Assembly: GCF_022605725.1 (NCBI RefSeq)
Contig: NC_065549.1
Coordinates: forward strand, 20,737,614 to 20,801,613
Length of the DNA: 64,000 bases
DNA from: Anthonomus grandis grandis
Lineage: Eukaryota > Arthropoda > Insecta > Coleoptera > Curculionidae
Direction: 5' to 3'
The notes beneath the pieces are model-generated. The model ran no database searches. It had not been told where the DNA came from and was given only the letters and a program-made list of their open reading frames with translations. Below, one piece after another: positions 27,401 to 41,900 of the stretch. Numbering within the stretch: the stretch's first letter is position 1; the number at the start of each line of letters is the position of its first letter. The position numbers were made by a program, and so were the translations under genes.

Positions 27401-30400
27401 GAATTCTGGTAATATGAATATTTTGCTGATGGAGGAGATACTGCTAAAAGATAAACATATATGTGAAAATCATTTTTTGAAAAATGATATAAGTGGCAAA
27501 AGGAAACTACTCAAAAAAATGCGGTACGCTTATCTTGGAAAAGTAAGTATTCTTGTACTCTTTTTTAATAAATGGTTTATTCATTATGGCATTTTCATAA
27601 AAGATATAATAATAAATATTAAATTCTATTCAACTTATTAATACAGGCTATGTTTAAAATTTCTAAAAAAGCTAGCCTTTGAATGTTATTAATTTTAAAA
27701 AAAGGTCTTTCGAAATTCGTAATATTATTATAAATGTTTGATGTTTCTCACTTACTAAAAAGAAATTATTTCATGAATCTGAAGTTAGAATTTCGAATAA
27801 TGGAATTTCTCTACCTTGGCAAGATGTTGTTAAAACCACATTACCGAAAATTACAGATATCCACATAAATCCAAATACTTGGCAAAAAATGAGAGTTAAA
27901 CTGGCTGCCCAGCTTGTCTCGAATTTATTTGCAGCTGCAATAAAAACATCATTTTATTTGCATACAACTGACAGTGATACTGCCGAAAATACTGCAAACT
28001 TTTTAAACAACATTAACACCATATTTGACTCTCTCAATAGACTCAATCAATCTAACTTTATTTGATTCAAATCCTGATAGACGACCCATATCTGCTCAAC
28101 ACCCCACGTCGTTAAATAACTTAAAATTTGGTCTGAATTATTTTAGCTCAATTGAAATACATGAATATAATAAAAAAAGAAATAATATTCACTGCATTAA
28201 CGGATTTATTTGGACCCTTCATTCAGTCCTTGTTTTATTTGAATATTTGACAAACTCTTGCAAATATGTCTTAACTAAGCACCTTAATCAAAATCCTCTA
28301 GAAAATCTAATTTCTGTAATAAGAAATAGGTGTGGATATAATGCAAAGCCAAGTGTGCAGCAGTTTCGAATTGCTTTGATGCAACATTAATATTAGGTTG
28401 CAGAAATCATTATATAGTGGAAATTGTGAAGATGTCAAAGATTTTTTACAATTGGACGATAGTCAGACTAGTGAATAAGTTTTCAGATACTAAATCCCAT
28501 AAAAATGTTAATCATTATTATTCCTTGGCATCTATGCATGTTTTATTGAGTGTTATTAACAACCTTATTCCAAACTTTTTAAATTTTGTACAGTTTTTGA
28601 GATATTGGCTGGCTTCACAGCCCGTATTGTCAAGAATCACATGACAATACGGGCCACTTTTTGCAAAAAATTATTAACTCTAAAAAAAAACTTATAATAA
28701 AAATTATAGTACCGTAGATAGATGTTAAGTCTTATGAATTATTGTATTTACTCTTTATATTTACGTGAAACATACTTATATCTGAAAATCTGTTCCAAAT
28801 ATTTTGTAAATATTAGTTTTTAGTAAATTAAGTGCAACAGGCTTTTTATATAAAAACTTTACACTCTTGAATATAGAATGAAAAAAGCATCATGTTTATT
28901 GTTGGAATTATAACTTTTTTGTTAATTTTTTTTGTTTTCATTTATTCATTTTTGTCTCAAAAAAGGATTTTGGTAAGTAATTTATTATTTGTTGATAAAA
29001 TTTAAGTTTTAAGAGATTTCACCACCTTCCAATACATTACTTGACCACCTAAATGACACCCTATTGTGTTATCCGATTTATCCAGTTATTTATGCTAGAT
29101 CACAGGTGATTTAAATATCGACTGTTTAAACAAAATGAATAAAAGTGCCGTTAGCATCGTCGCCATTGTCTTGAAAAAATAAACAACACGGCCGCGCGTC
29201 CCAAGATTCCAGCGTCGTTAAAAACCTCACTCAAAGCAGCCAGAAGATGAAATGAATTGTTCCTGGGTTTACCGTTTGGCGGTATCACCAGTCGGTAAAC
29301 GAAACTGCGCGGTAATCGATAGTCCACCGGGTACATTTTATAACACAAGATTGCGTATCATCCCAAAAATTCAATCAACGGTAATATGTTGCTACAAAAG
29401 CATAAAGAACAGTAAGAGGGGATTAACTAGCTTTAAGTTATGCACAATATATTCGAAACTTTTTTTATGTGAAATAAAATTGTTTAATACAAGAGAATAT
29501 ATAATTTGCCTTTATTATGAAATATTAAAAGGAATTATTAGTTTTGGTACTAAAATCAGGGAATACAATCAGGGAAATGGACCGTTCTGAAAAAAATGCC
29601 CGAACCCGTCGATTTTAATATTAGGTTTAGGGTTTTTCTACGTGGAAATTAAATATACAGGGTGACTCCAAAAAAAGATATGACGTCATCAATATGTTTT
29701 TTAAACGGAAGCCATTATTTTAAATGCAGAATCAGAAAGAACGCTTTTTTTTACAAAGAATATGGTACATGAATAGTGGTTACATAAGCAATTTTGAATG
29801 AAAGATGATGATAAAATGTAAAATTTAAGAAATAGTTTTTTTAGTTGTTGTTGTCAGTGTCAAAAAGTAAATGTATTTTAGTGCAACTATTTGAAGTATT
29901 TTTACATTTGCAATTCTTTTTGAGAGGCGAAAGCGGTCATCCTGCTGCTTTTATTAGTTCCTACATTTTACTATTTTACCTACTGTTATTGTATGAAATA
30001 TGAGAAAATTAACCGAACGTGAAAGAATCGAAATCTTGTGCATTATTGGTTTCGGAGGTATGTCGCGTAATCAAAAGGAGGTAGTTCAGTTGTTTAATGC
30101 AACTAATCCTGATCGGTCGCCTATTAGCCAAAGCATGGTAAGCAGAGTTGAACCAAAGTTTCATGAATTCGGGCATGTTCAGGATACCTATAAAGCTGGT
30201 CGGGGATCAACAACTGAAGAAGATAAGCTTAACGTTCTGTTAACGGTCCAAGATAATCCCAAAGCCACAATCTTAGGCACGGCTTCTAATGTTAATTTAT
30301 CGCGATGTACTGTGCCTAAAGTATTGAAAAAAGCAAAGTTCCACCCTTATAAAATATTCTTACTTCAAGAGCTATCGGAAGATTTTGATCGCCGAAATGA

Positions 30401-33400
30401 ATTTTGTGAGCAAATGCAGCAATTATGTAATGATAACGATAATTTTGTGAAACGGATAATATTTTCTGACGAAGCAACGTTTACTCTAAACGGTCATGTA
30501 AACAGACAGAATTGTCGATACTGGGCGACCGAAAACCCTCATTGGTTCACAGAATGTCATACACAACACCCTCAAAAAGTCAATGTGTGGTGCGGTATAG
30601 CGGAAGGAAGAGTTTTAGGACCTTACTTTTTTAATACTCTCACTGGTGAGAGGTATTTGGACTTCAAAATTATCTTATCCCCGCTCTGATAACTTTGTAT
30701 CCGGATTTGGAAGAATCCGACATGCACCAACGTGATCTTTTTTTTCAGCAAGATGGAGCCCCGTCACACTATGCTTTACCCGTTCGCAATGATCTAGATG
30801 AAGTTTTTTTAAATCGTTGGATAGGTAGACGAAGATTCATTGAATGGCCACCCAGATCGCCAGATTTAACTTTTAAAAAGTAAAGTGTATGTCACTAAAC
30901 CAGCGAGTTTAGAAGATTTAAAAGAATAAATACACCAGGAATTTAGAAATATTACTACAGATGTCATTGCCAACGTTCAAAAAGAATTTTTAAATCATCT
31001 GGTTATTATCAGATTGTTAACGGTGCTCAATTCAAACATTTAGTTTAAAAAGGTATTTCTTTAATTTTACATTTTATCATAATTTTTCGTTTAAAATTGC
31101 TTATGTAACCACTATTCATTTGTACCATATCCTTTGTAAAAAAATGCGTTCCTTTCGATTCTGCGTTAAAAAAATGGTGATTTCCATTTAAAAAACATAT
31201 TGATGACGTCATAACTTTTTTTTTGAGTCATTCGGTATATTTAATTTCCACGTAGAAAAACCCTAAACCAAATATTAAAATCGACGGGTTCGGGCATTTT
31301 TTTCAGAAACGGTCCATTTCATTTTCATTGACTTTATCCGCTACTTTATGGATGCACTGTATATGTTGCTGAAAGGCATAGTAACAAGAAACCGATAACA
31401 GATAGAAAAAACATTTTATTACGCTTTCCACACTTGTGGCAGCGTAAATTGTTAAAATGTGTATATTATAATTTATTTAGATCCTTAGTTAATTTAAAAC
31501 ACGTTCTTCTCAATTTAAAATTGATTAAAATAAAATAAAAGTGACTTAGTATACATTGGAAAATAACAAGGGAAACGGTTTTTCCTAATTGATAGGGATT
31601 AAAAATAGCCTAAATAAAATAGTTATTTATGTAACAAGTGTGTAAAATTATCCTTTTTATGGAAAATTTCATTTAATTTCATTCATGGGAATTGTCGCAT
31701 GAGCCGTAGGCGAATGAAATAATATAAAAAGGGCATTTTACACACGTGTATCAAATTATCATTCAGGCATATCTGTCAGCTATTGAATTCGTGTACAAAT
31801 TTTAAAATTTAAATTTGAAAAAGAAGAGAAAATTTCTGTTAGTCATCTAAGATTTCTGCTGTTACAATACACAAGTTTTTTAGACGAATTAATTCATTTG
31901 AACTAGTTTAATATAATGCAGTGTATATATCATTATTTTACCAGCCTTAAATCTCTCCTAAACATAGTACACAAATATAATGAGAATCTAGTATTCGAAG
32001 CTTTCCCGGTCAAATTAGAATTAAAGTGTGCTGTGCTAATGATAACATATAAAACGCTACTTTTAAACCAAATCAACACAGCCTTAGCCAAAGAAAGTAA
32101 AAGTAAAACATAGAAGAACAATAGTGTATTAGTTGCAAAATGTATTAAAAAAAATAATTACTTACTAGCGACGGTTTGGCCTGGAGATGTAAAAAACAAA
32201 TATTATTTAGCATGTTTAACGTTAATGACATAGAAGCAAAGAGTGAGTAATATTACACTATTAAATAGTTCCTGAAATAATAAAGTGAGGATATAAGACG
32301 AGGTAAACTAGTCTCTCAGGAATAGTTCTATACTTTAATTTTTATTAAAATTTTGAGACAATTAATGAGGCATGGTTTTTTAAAATCTGTTTTATTAGTT
32401 ATTCTTTCTCACATATTTCAGAAGCTATTTAGTTAAGATATCTGTTACATTATTTCTAATCAAACATATACAGTAGTGGCCAAAATTATAGCAACTTATG
32501 AAAAAAAAAATAACTTAGCTACAATTATTTCAATTTGAATGAACCTCTAATAAGGTACTTTCGGACTATTGTTAATTATGGTAAAAAGCAATTAATAATT
32601 TAAACTATTTAAACTTCATCTTTTCTTTTGTTTATGGTTTTGCAAATACGATTTGTTTTTTCAGATGTCATTTCTTCGGTAAGGTAAATTTGTCGACAAT
32701 GAAGAATAATTTAATAATAACTAAACTATTTTCAATAACCACTTGGTATAGTCGAATTGTGCTAAAATGAATGAAAAAAATGTCTTGTCTCTGCTAATTT
32801 TCAAGAGATAAGGGAATATTGTTATGCGGTATGAATCATCAACTTAATAAATCAAATATTTTATAAACGAATCGAAAATTGGAATGCCATAGTTCAAGTT
32901 TTTTAAAATAAAAAACCTTTATAAAAGTTTATATATAAATATATATACATATATATATATGACCACTATTATATATTGGGTGTGATAAAATTCTAAAACA
33001 AAACACGTTACAAACATCACGTGCACATAAAGTTATTATTAAAAAGTTTTTACCTGAAAAGCTGAATATCTTCCGCCTTTTCTAGGTCTATTATATGATG
33101 GAAGATATCGTCTAATGGGGTCTAGTTCATTAATGTGCAAAAGACCCCCTGTTAAGAGTTGTGCTAAGACAAACATTGCTTGATTCCAAAGATACAGGCC
33201 ATGATCTGCTGCCATTTTCTTGTGAGTGCTACCTGGTTCATGTCGTTCTTTTGATAAATTGTCTTCTGTTACGTAGTAGTACATTGGAATTACAGGATCT
33301 ATAAGTACAGATAAGTTGTACAGGTGTAGGTAGTATTAATTTTTTCCAGCATTAGAAATAAATTTAATCTACGAATTCTAAACTACTTAAATGCATTTTT

Positions 33401-36400
33401 TAAAACCATTGAGCCATCTGTCAGTTAAGCCAATATGTCATAATAAGTATAAGGATACCACCAAAAAATTATGGAGACATTAAATAGATATAGATAACTA
33501 TAAGAAAAATCTGCTCTATAGAAAAAAAATATTAAAATTAAAAGGACTTCAAATGCCTGAAAGACATATAGACAGGTATTTTCAGTTTCTATTTCAACAA
33601 TTTTTTTTCTACAATCTCTAGAAAAAAAACCTAAAAATGACTTTAGATACCTGAATTGAAAATTAATTCAAAATTCTGGAACGGATCTATCAATTACGGA
33701 TAAAAAAAATTAAAAGATTTAAGAAATATGTTCAAAATGTCTCGAAGACATTAAAACGTACAATACATAGCAGCATCAGTTGAATCCCGAATCCACGGAC
33801 GAGTTTACCAAAAACAACAATTTCTGAATTTAATGTGACGGAGTCTATTGTACAACCGCACATTGTATCTTATAGATCCTTAAAAGATATAAACCTAAAC
33901 AAGTTTCAAGAGGATTTGGAGGCTGTTCCATTTCATTTAATATATGAATTCGAATCCATAGATGATAAGATACATTTTTTAAACAATAACTTACTCAAAT
34001 TGTTCGACAAGCATGCTCCTATTAAAACTATAGTTGTTCGAAAAAAAAAGATTCTCCGTGGCTGACAGATAATATTAAACTAGGTATTGCAAAAATTAAG
34101 AAATAAGGCATTAAAGGATTTTAAAACAACTAAACTGCCAGCTAAATGGAATTATTACAAACAGCTTAGAAACTATACAACAACAGCGATTAGAGCCGAA
34201 AAAGGGGCTTTTTATAATGATAAATTTGAGAATTGTACATACAAGGACAAGTGGCGTGAACTAAGAAAAATATTGCCATCAAAGCAGAAGCAAATTCCTA
34301 AATCTTTTGTAAATACCAACAATTTTAATTCATATTTTATAGATAGTACAAGAGTGACAAATATTGATAATTGTGATGAGTTAATTAATTTTTATAATCA
34401 GAATGCATTACCAACCTTAAATAAGTTTTCTTTTCATCCCACTGATTATAATACTATTTCTGCAATTATATTACGTATTATGTCTAAAGCATTCGGGGTG
34501 GATAATCTTAATATTACGTTAATTCAACTATGCTGTCCTTTTATTATACCCTTTATTTTACATATTGTTAACGAGTGTATTAATAAAAACTACTTTCCCA
34601 AATGTTGGAAAGAAGCCTTCGTGTTGCCATTGCCGAAAGTGCATAATCCAACAGATTTTAGTCAATTTAGGTCTATCAGTATTTTACCAACGTTTTCAAA
34701 AATTCTCGAACGCATTCTAGACTCTCAAATTCGTAGTTTTCTTAATAATAATGATATTTTACCACCTAAGCAATCTGGATTTAGAACAAATTATAGTTGT
34801 ACTTCGGCTATGGCGGACGTTATTGATGACGTAATTCGGGCTAGGGATGATGGTAAGATTTCTGCTCTGGTGTTGTTGGATTATACTAAAGCTTTTGATT
34901 TCGTTAGCCACTCAATTTTAAAGTCTTTGTTTCATTATATTGGTTTTTCTGATGCTGCTATTAATTTAATTGCCTCTTATTTAAATAATCGGATTCAACG
35001 TGTTAAAATAGATAATGAAATATCTGATCCTTTGGAAGTTGAAAGTGGTGTGCCTCAGGGTAGTATTTTAGGACCCTTGTTTTTTATCATTGCCCATCAT
35101 TTTTACGCAGACGACACGCAGTTATATTATTCATTTTTACCAGGAGATTTTAAAATGGCTGAGTTTAAAATTAATCAGGATTTACAAGCTATTTGTGATG
35201 TTTCTTCAAAGCATTTATTAAAATTAAATCCTTTGAAGTCATCTATAATATTCATAGGTAATCGAACTAATGTAAATAATATTTTAAATGGTATAAACAT
35301 TAAATTGGGGGACGAAAGAATTCCACTTGTTGACAAATGTAAGAGTTTGGGCCTTATAGTAGATAATAATATTCGTTTTAAACATCACGTGTCTAATATT
35401 CTTAAAAAGGCATATCTTGCATTGAAATTAATTTATTTGCATAGACACTATTTAAGTAAAGATATTAAGAAGCTTTTAAGTGATTCATTGGTCCTTTCAC
35501 AATGTAATTACTGTGATGTAGTGTATGGCTGGTGTCTTGATTATGAGGATAGGGGTAGACTGCAAAAGCTCCAAAACTCTTGCATTCGACTAATATTTGG
35601 CATTCGCAGGAGAAACCGCATCTCCCATAAACTTCACGAACTTGGATGGCTTAATATGCATAATCGAAGAATTGCTCGTTCTTTAAAATTTTTTTATAAA
35701 ATTTTAATATATCGTAGTCCGCCCTATCTCTATCAAAAAATAACTTTTAGAAATGATGTACACCATTTAAATTTAAGAAGAAATACTATTCTCATTCCGA
35801 GACATAAAACACAGTTATTTAAACGATCATTTTCTTACAATTTTGCTTATCAAATAAATTCTTTAAATTTGGATCCGGACCAATTATCAATTTCTTGTAA
35901 TACTTTTCGTAATAGGATGATTGTACATCTAATGAATCAGCAGGGTATATAATTTAAGTTCTTCTTTTTTAACTTTTTGAATGGTTGTTTTCTTAAGTAA
36001 TTTATTACAATTTTTGGTATTGGGATCATTTTATTTATTTATTTATTGTCTGCAATAATTTTTCTATTTTTTGTTATTTAACAAAAAATTTAATCTGTTT
36101 TTTTGGGTATTTGCAATGTGTATTGTTTTGCTTGATGTTAAACTGTCAAATTTAGAATTTAGAACTTTTATATGTAGGTTTATTAGGTATATGATTAAAG
36201 AAAAAGCTGCATTTAATCAGTTATTAGTTAAGCGTTACTGTTAATGAGCGTTACTGAAATTACCATTTTTTTTTAATGAAGTGTGGGGCCACAATGTTAA
36301 AGACCAGAATCTGCCATGGCAGAATTCTGAATTTGTAGGCCTTTTATTTGCGTAAATTTATTGCTAGATTTTGTAAACTTGTATTTTTTTGTTTCTTCTA

Positions 36401-38899
36401 TGCAAATAAAAAATATTTATTATTATTATTATTATTAACTAAAAGTTATAAAATATATATATTATACCATTAAATTATAGTATATTTATGGGAATTTTCA
36501 TCTCCATTTTGAATAATGGCTCGACAGCGACGATCAATTCTTAGAAATGCATGTCTTTAAATGTAATAAAGTTGATAAAGACGTCGATAAACCATTTCCC
36601 AGATATTCACAACCGGTTCTAGATCCGGACTGTTCACTGGTTTATGCACAGTCTATCTAACTTTTATTTGTAGAAACTCAGCGGTTACTAACTTATAATG
36701 AAGGAATTCAACTATGGTCTTTTTATAATATTCCATTCCTATCAAGTATAATTACTATTTGAGCAGCTAGACGTTCGGCTGAACAAACAGTTATCAATTT
36801 TTGAGCACATTCACTGTTTATATGAGTATACTGTGCTCATTTAAAACTTGAAAATGCATTTTCTTATTTAGATTTTTGAAAACTTAAATCATGCATTAAT
36901 TTTGCTGACCATTTTGGTCAAATAAACAGAAGAAGATAAATTTCTCAAATTAAAAAGTTGAAATTTGTATATTGCAATTCAGAATTTTATTACTTTTACA
37001 ATGAAAAGATTATCCCTACGATAAATTCTAATTTTTGGACAATTTCATGAGCATGTAATCCATTTAAATTAAATAAAAAGAGAAATATAAAAATTCTACC
37101 AGAAAATCTTAATATAAAAATATTAAAGATTGTGTTCAGCTCGTTAGTGGAATTTATGCAGGTACCATGTTGTTGTCTGGGGTGGTCTGTAAAATTAAGT
37201 TTTTGTAAAAGATTTTCAGGTAATGTTGTTTCACTTATGTAAAATTCCATGTGCTAGCAATATAAAGCGTATTTTGAACCCATTTTATTTAATACACCAA
37301 ATCTTATTAAATAATTAAGACATCAAAAATAGAAAAGAGTTAAACATCCAGGTTAGAAAACCCTGGATGTTTAACTCTTTTATTCAAAAAACTATAGTGC
37401 TATCGCAATAAAAAAGCATGGATTTTTTAGCGGGCGATCTTGTGTTACTAACTTATCCTATCTGTCTAGCCACATCTGTGAATCACTTGATGTTAATACT
37501 CAAGTCGATGTTATTTATACCGACTCCCAAAAAGCCTTTGATCGGATAGATTACTATATTTTGCTGCATAAATTAACTCTAAAGTGTGGTTTTTAGGGAG
37601 ATTATTTAATTTATTTCATTCCTACTTGATTGGTAGATCTCAATATGTTGAATATGAGGGCTTTAAATCGAAACTTTTTAACGTAACGTCGGGTGTGCCA
37701 CAGGGCTCGAACCTGGGTTCGCTCCTGTTTAGTTTTTTTTATAAATGACTTGATTGAGTCACTCATTTGTCATAGGCTGGCTTTTGCCGATGATTGGAAG
37801 CTATATTTAAATGTATATGGTTTGGAGGATTGTGTTTTTCTTCAGAACTGTCTAAATACATTGGAGGTATGGTGCGCTGTTAACAGGTTAGGCTTGATTG
37901 CGGCTAAATGTAGTGTGGTCAATTACTCTAGATCAAAAACACCCTTAAATTTTGATTACTTTATTAATTATACTATTTTGAGTAGATTAGAGCAAATTAC
38001 TGATCTTGGTATCACCTTTGACTCTGAATTTACATTCGTTCCACACTTCAACAACATAGTCAAGTCAGCCCTGAGAAGGCTTGGGTTCATAATTAGAAGT
38101 TCTCAGAGTTTTACTTTGGAATCTACATTAAGACTACTTTTCTGTTGCTTTGTGAGATCAAAACTGGAGTTTGGCTGCATTATATGGAACCCACTCTATC
38201 AGAATCATGTTGGTCTCCTTGAATCTGTTCAGCGTAGATTTGCTAAGTTTTTGGCCTTCAGGTAGGATGGCATATATCCAGTTAGAGGGTTTGATCATCG
38301 GCAACTATTGGAAGGCTTCAATCTACATCCTTTACATCTCAGAAGAATGATCTTCTCTGTAAAATTCCTGCATGGGTTACTGAATGGATTAATTGATAGT
38401 CCTGTCCTTCTTTTTGGTGTACGATTCATGGTGCCTAGGCTTAATGCTAGACATCCTCTAGCATTCTTTCTGCCAAGGCCTCATACTAACATCCTGTTGA
38501 AATCGCCACTATATACAATATGCGCTATATTTAATCGGATCTGTCACATGTGCGATATAAATTTCTCTCCGGTTCATGTGATTGTCTATATCTTGGTGTA
38601 TCATTACTCTTGGGATTAAGACCCATGTGTTTAAGTTATAGTTAGTAGGTATATTGCAGTTAATTTAATTTAATTTTGTTCAATATGTGATTATCTTGTT
38701 AAACTTTTATAATTGGGTTTTTATATCATATTAATAGTTATTTGTTCTAATTTTTTGGATTACTTTTGAGATTGTGACTTTACTTTTTTTCTTTTCTTTT
38801 CATTCTTTTAGGTTTGTTTTGTGTTTTTTTTAACTATATTTTTCATTGTTTTGCAACTGTTTCCTGTTATTGGGCAAGTTGCCTATTGGAAATAAAGGC

Positions 38900-38945
<46 letters not shown>

Positions 38946-41900
38946 AAATAAAAATGAAAAAATATATTGTATTCTTGTTGGAAAAAATATATGATTCTAT
39001 TGATAACAAAAGTTTGATTTGTTTATTTCGATTTTGTTGTTGTTAATTTTTTTACGTGTTATAGGTACATACATTTTAGACTTTTTTTCTTGATTTTGTG
39101 AGTGTTTTATTACTTTGTTTATATTTTTAATGTGTTCAGTGGGAAATTATGTTTAACCTGAATTATTTAAAATGGTATTAGCAAGCAAACACTTTCTTGG
39201 AATCTAAGGTTTAATATTGTATAAATTATGTACTAATAAGGATTATGTACTATCTAATCAAAGAAACATGGCTTTTATTTATAAAATAAATGAAATAGTT
39301 ATAGGTAAGTGTTCCTCAAACAATGTTATCATGATAGTAAAGAAATATATTTTATATTATGATCAATCATCATTAAATAATCTATCCTTCAAGGAAATTT
39401 TAAATTTAAATTACAATAGCAAACTATTATGAACACTCACCAATTTCCTGGATTTCTAAAAATTAAGATACAATATGTGATAAGGGCTACATAAAAAAAT
39501 TAATTCTATATTCGTAAAAAAAATTTTTTATTAACTTACCTTCATTATGATCTAAAAATATCCGTTTTTTCAGCATATCCTGATACTCAGTTATCTGATC
39601 TGGCAGATTTTTAAACACCCCATCAATGATCATAAAAATGTAAAATAAAGGCCATTCACATTCTACTCCTTCGAAGTGCTTTAAATGCTCTTTCTTGTAG
39701 TACCTAAACCATATTTAAAATTAAATTTAAAAAATAAAAATATACAAATATTCTAATACAAATACAAATGGTTAGAATTAGGCAACGCAAATTAGTTAAT
39801 GCCACTCAACTCAAATTTACTTTTGATTGGGATCCTCAAGAACAGTCCTAAATCCATCTCGGGTAAATCTTTTAAAACCATACGAGCCCTTCAGACGTTT
39901 TACTATATTTTCCTTAGTTCTGAGGTATAACAGATCTTCATGTGTTGCAAAAGCAGGAAAAGAAATGGTTGGTAGTAAAGAAGAATCTACTTCCTACAAA
40001 ACATTTACTTCTTACTGAACTATTAAATTAAAAACTAAAAATAATACCTTTGAGCAAGATTCTCTTGGTAACAACGTTTCAAAGATACTTCTGTTCCTGT
40101 TATGTGCATCAATATCAACATAAACTACGCTCCAAGAGGCGCCCTTTTCTCCAAATAAATTACAGCCATTAATTGCTTCTAATGCAGATTTAGCTAAACC
40201 TGAGAAGTTTAAGGTGAAAATCATGAAATCCCTCTTCTATTTTTATCTTACCTATGGAACTAGCATGAATTTCAGGATTGCCATCATTGTACTTGCTGCC
40301 TCGCTCCCACATACCAAAATCTGGTGTTCTATAAGCTCTTTCAACATAATATACCAAGTTTTGAACAAAAGCTACTTCATCCTAAAACAAACACCATCAT
40401 TAAACTGTAGAAATTTATTAAGTTTGCCTTAAGGATGCATTCTTGCCTTCTTTTGGTGAATTAAAATTTTTGGAGAATTACAACATTTTAATTTAAATCA
40501 CGAGGTTCCATAGGATCACCCTCAAAAAAATAAAAATAAAATGGTTGCTCCGCGACCAATGGTTTGGCATTAAATTTATAATATATTAACAGTGAACTAC
40601 AAATTTTCTAAATATCTGGAAAGTTTCTTTACAGTTGGTACCTTCAATAAATGTGATATATGAACTTTTTGTCAAAGAATTGACCTAGCAACTACTTTTT
40701 GCCTTTATATTAAGTTACATTAAATTATTTTATAATTAAAAAAATATAAATATTAGAAATAGGGTGCAACATATCACCTTGATAAATAAAAGTATATGAC
40801 TAAGATAAGTAAACTTAATTATGTAGGATTAGAGAGGTATGGATGATCATTAAAGACGTTGCCTTAGAAGCAAAAATATTTGAGCTCCGGGCATTCATTC
40901 TAAATACCAAAAAAATCTTATCTAGAATATATAAAAATTTTGGACGTTGACAAGCACAATAAACTGGAAAATCATACCTGAGTATAAACTATCTGTAATC
41001 CAGAAGAAATCATTTGCACCAAAAATAGCAGATAAATAGAAACAACATCAATTTGTAAGTGGTTATATTCATCATCTGAATATACTTGATTCCCAGTAAT
41101 CAAATGGAATTTTACATGTAAGGCATGTGCTGCACACTGATTCTTTTTAAATAATTCCACTCTGTATGCCTGTTTCATCCAACATTCTAAAAATTACAAT
41201 TCTTGTTATCAAATAAGTATTTATAAGCACTAGATTTAATAGTAGGATATTTATGATTTTTAGAATTGTTTCAATGAATTAGATTTACATTTTAATTTGT
41301 ATCTGTAAATTTGGATATCTGTATTTTTCGATTTTGATTGTAATTGACTGCTGAAAATTGGCTGCTAACTTCACACCGGTTAATAAATTATTAGATTAAA
41401 ATATCAACTTGTGATATTCCTTAAATATATAAGAAATCACTTATCTTTTGAATTCTGATCAAACCTGAAAAATAACTAGGGGAGGATGGAGGAATAAGAT
41501 ACAAATGGGGGAATAAGAAACATGAAATAGCCGCCCTGGTTGCGGTTTTAAAGATATGTTTCTGTAATTTTTTTTTTTGGTATGTATCTTACTTTAGGGT
41601 ATATTTGGAAGGGCACCAATTCACTCTTCTCAGTTGTACATACAAAATTCGTATTTGTTTCTTATTACCCAATGTAATGTTTTCTTATTTCCCCATTTGG
41701 GCTAATAAGAAACGGTTAGGTTACATCCCATATATCAACAGTTTAAGTTGAATCGGGGTATTAATAATATAGGTAGGGACGAGGTATAATGATACACTAT
41801 TAAAGTGTATCTTTTTACCTAGATTTTTTAATTTTTGTTTTTTTTTTGTTTTACTTCTTTTGTCCGCCCCCAACAAAATTAAAGAAAACAAAAGTGATGC

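Larger units (their letters stand above)
27128..29380 (+). mobile_element. P-element-type transposon with TIRs and 7-bp TSD
   Basis: The ends are inverted repeats: CGTTGATTGAAT-TTTGGG-GATGAT-CGCAA at 27128 on, and its complement ending at 29380. The 7-bp string GTAATAT directly flanks both ends (27121-27127 and 29381-29387). P elements make 7-8 bp duplications (family knowledge). A second conserved block, AAATGTACCCG, lies about 65 bp in from each end. The two subterminal segments of about 200 bp are markedly GC-rich. Between them is a broken THAP-type transposase. The element lies in PhK-beta intron 10. Confidence 0.85.
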
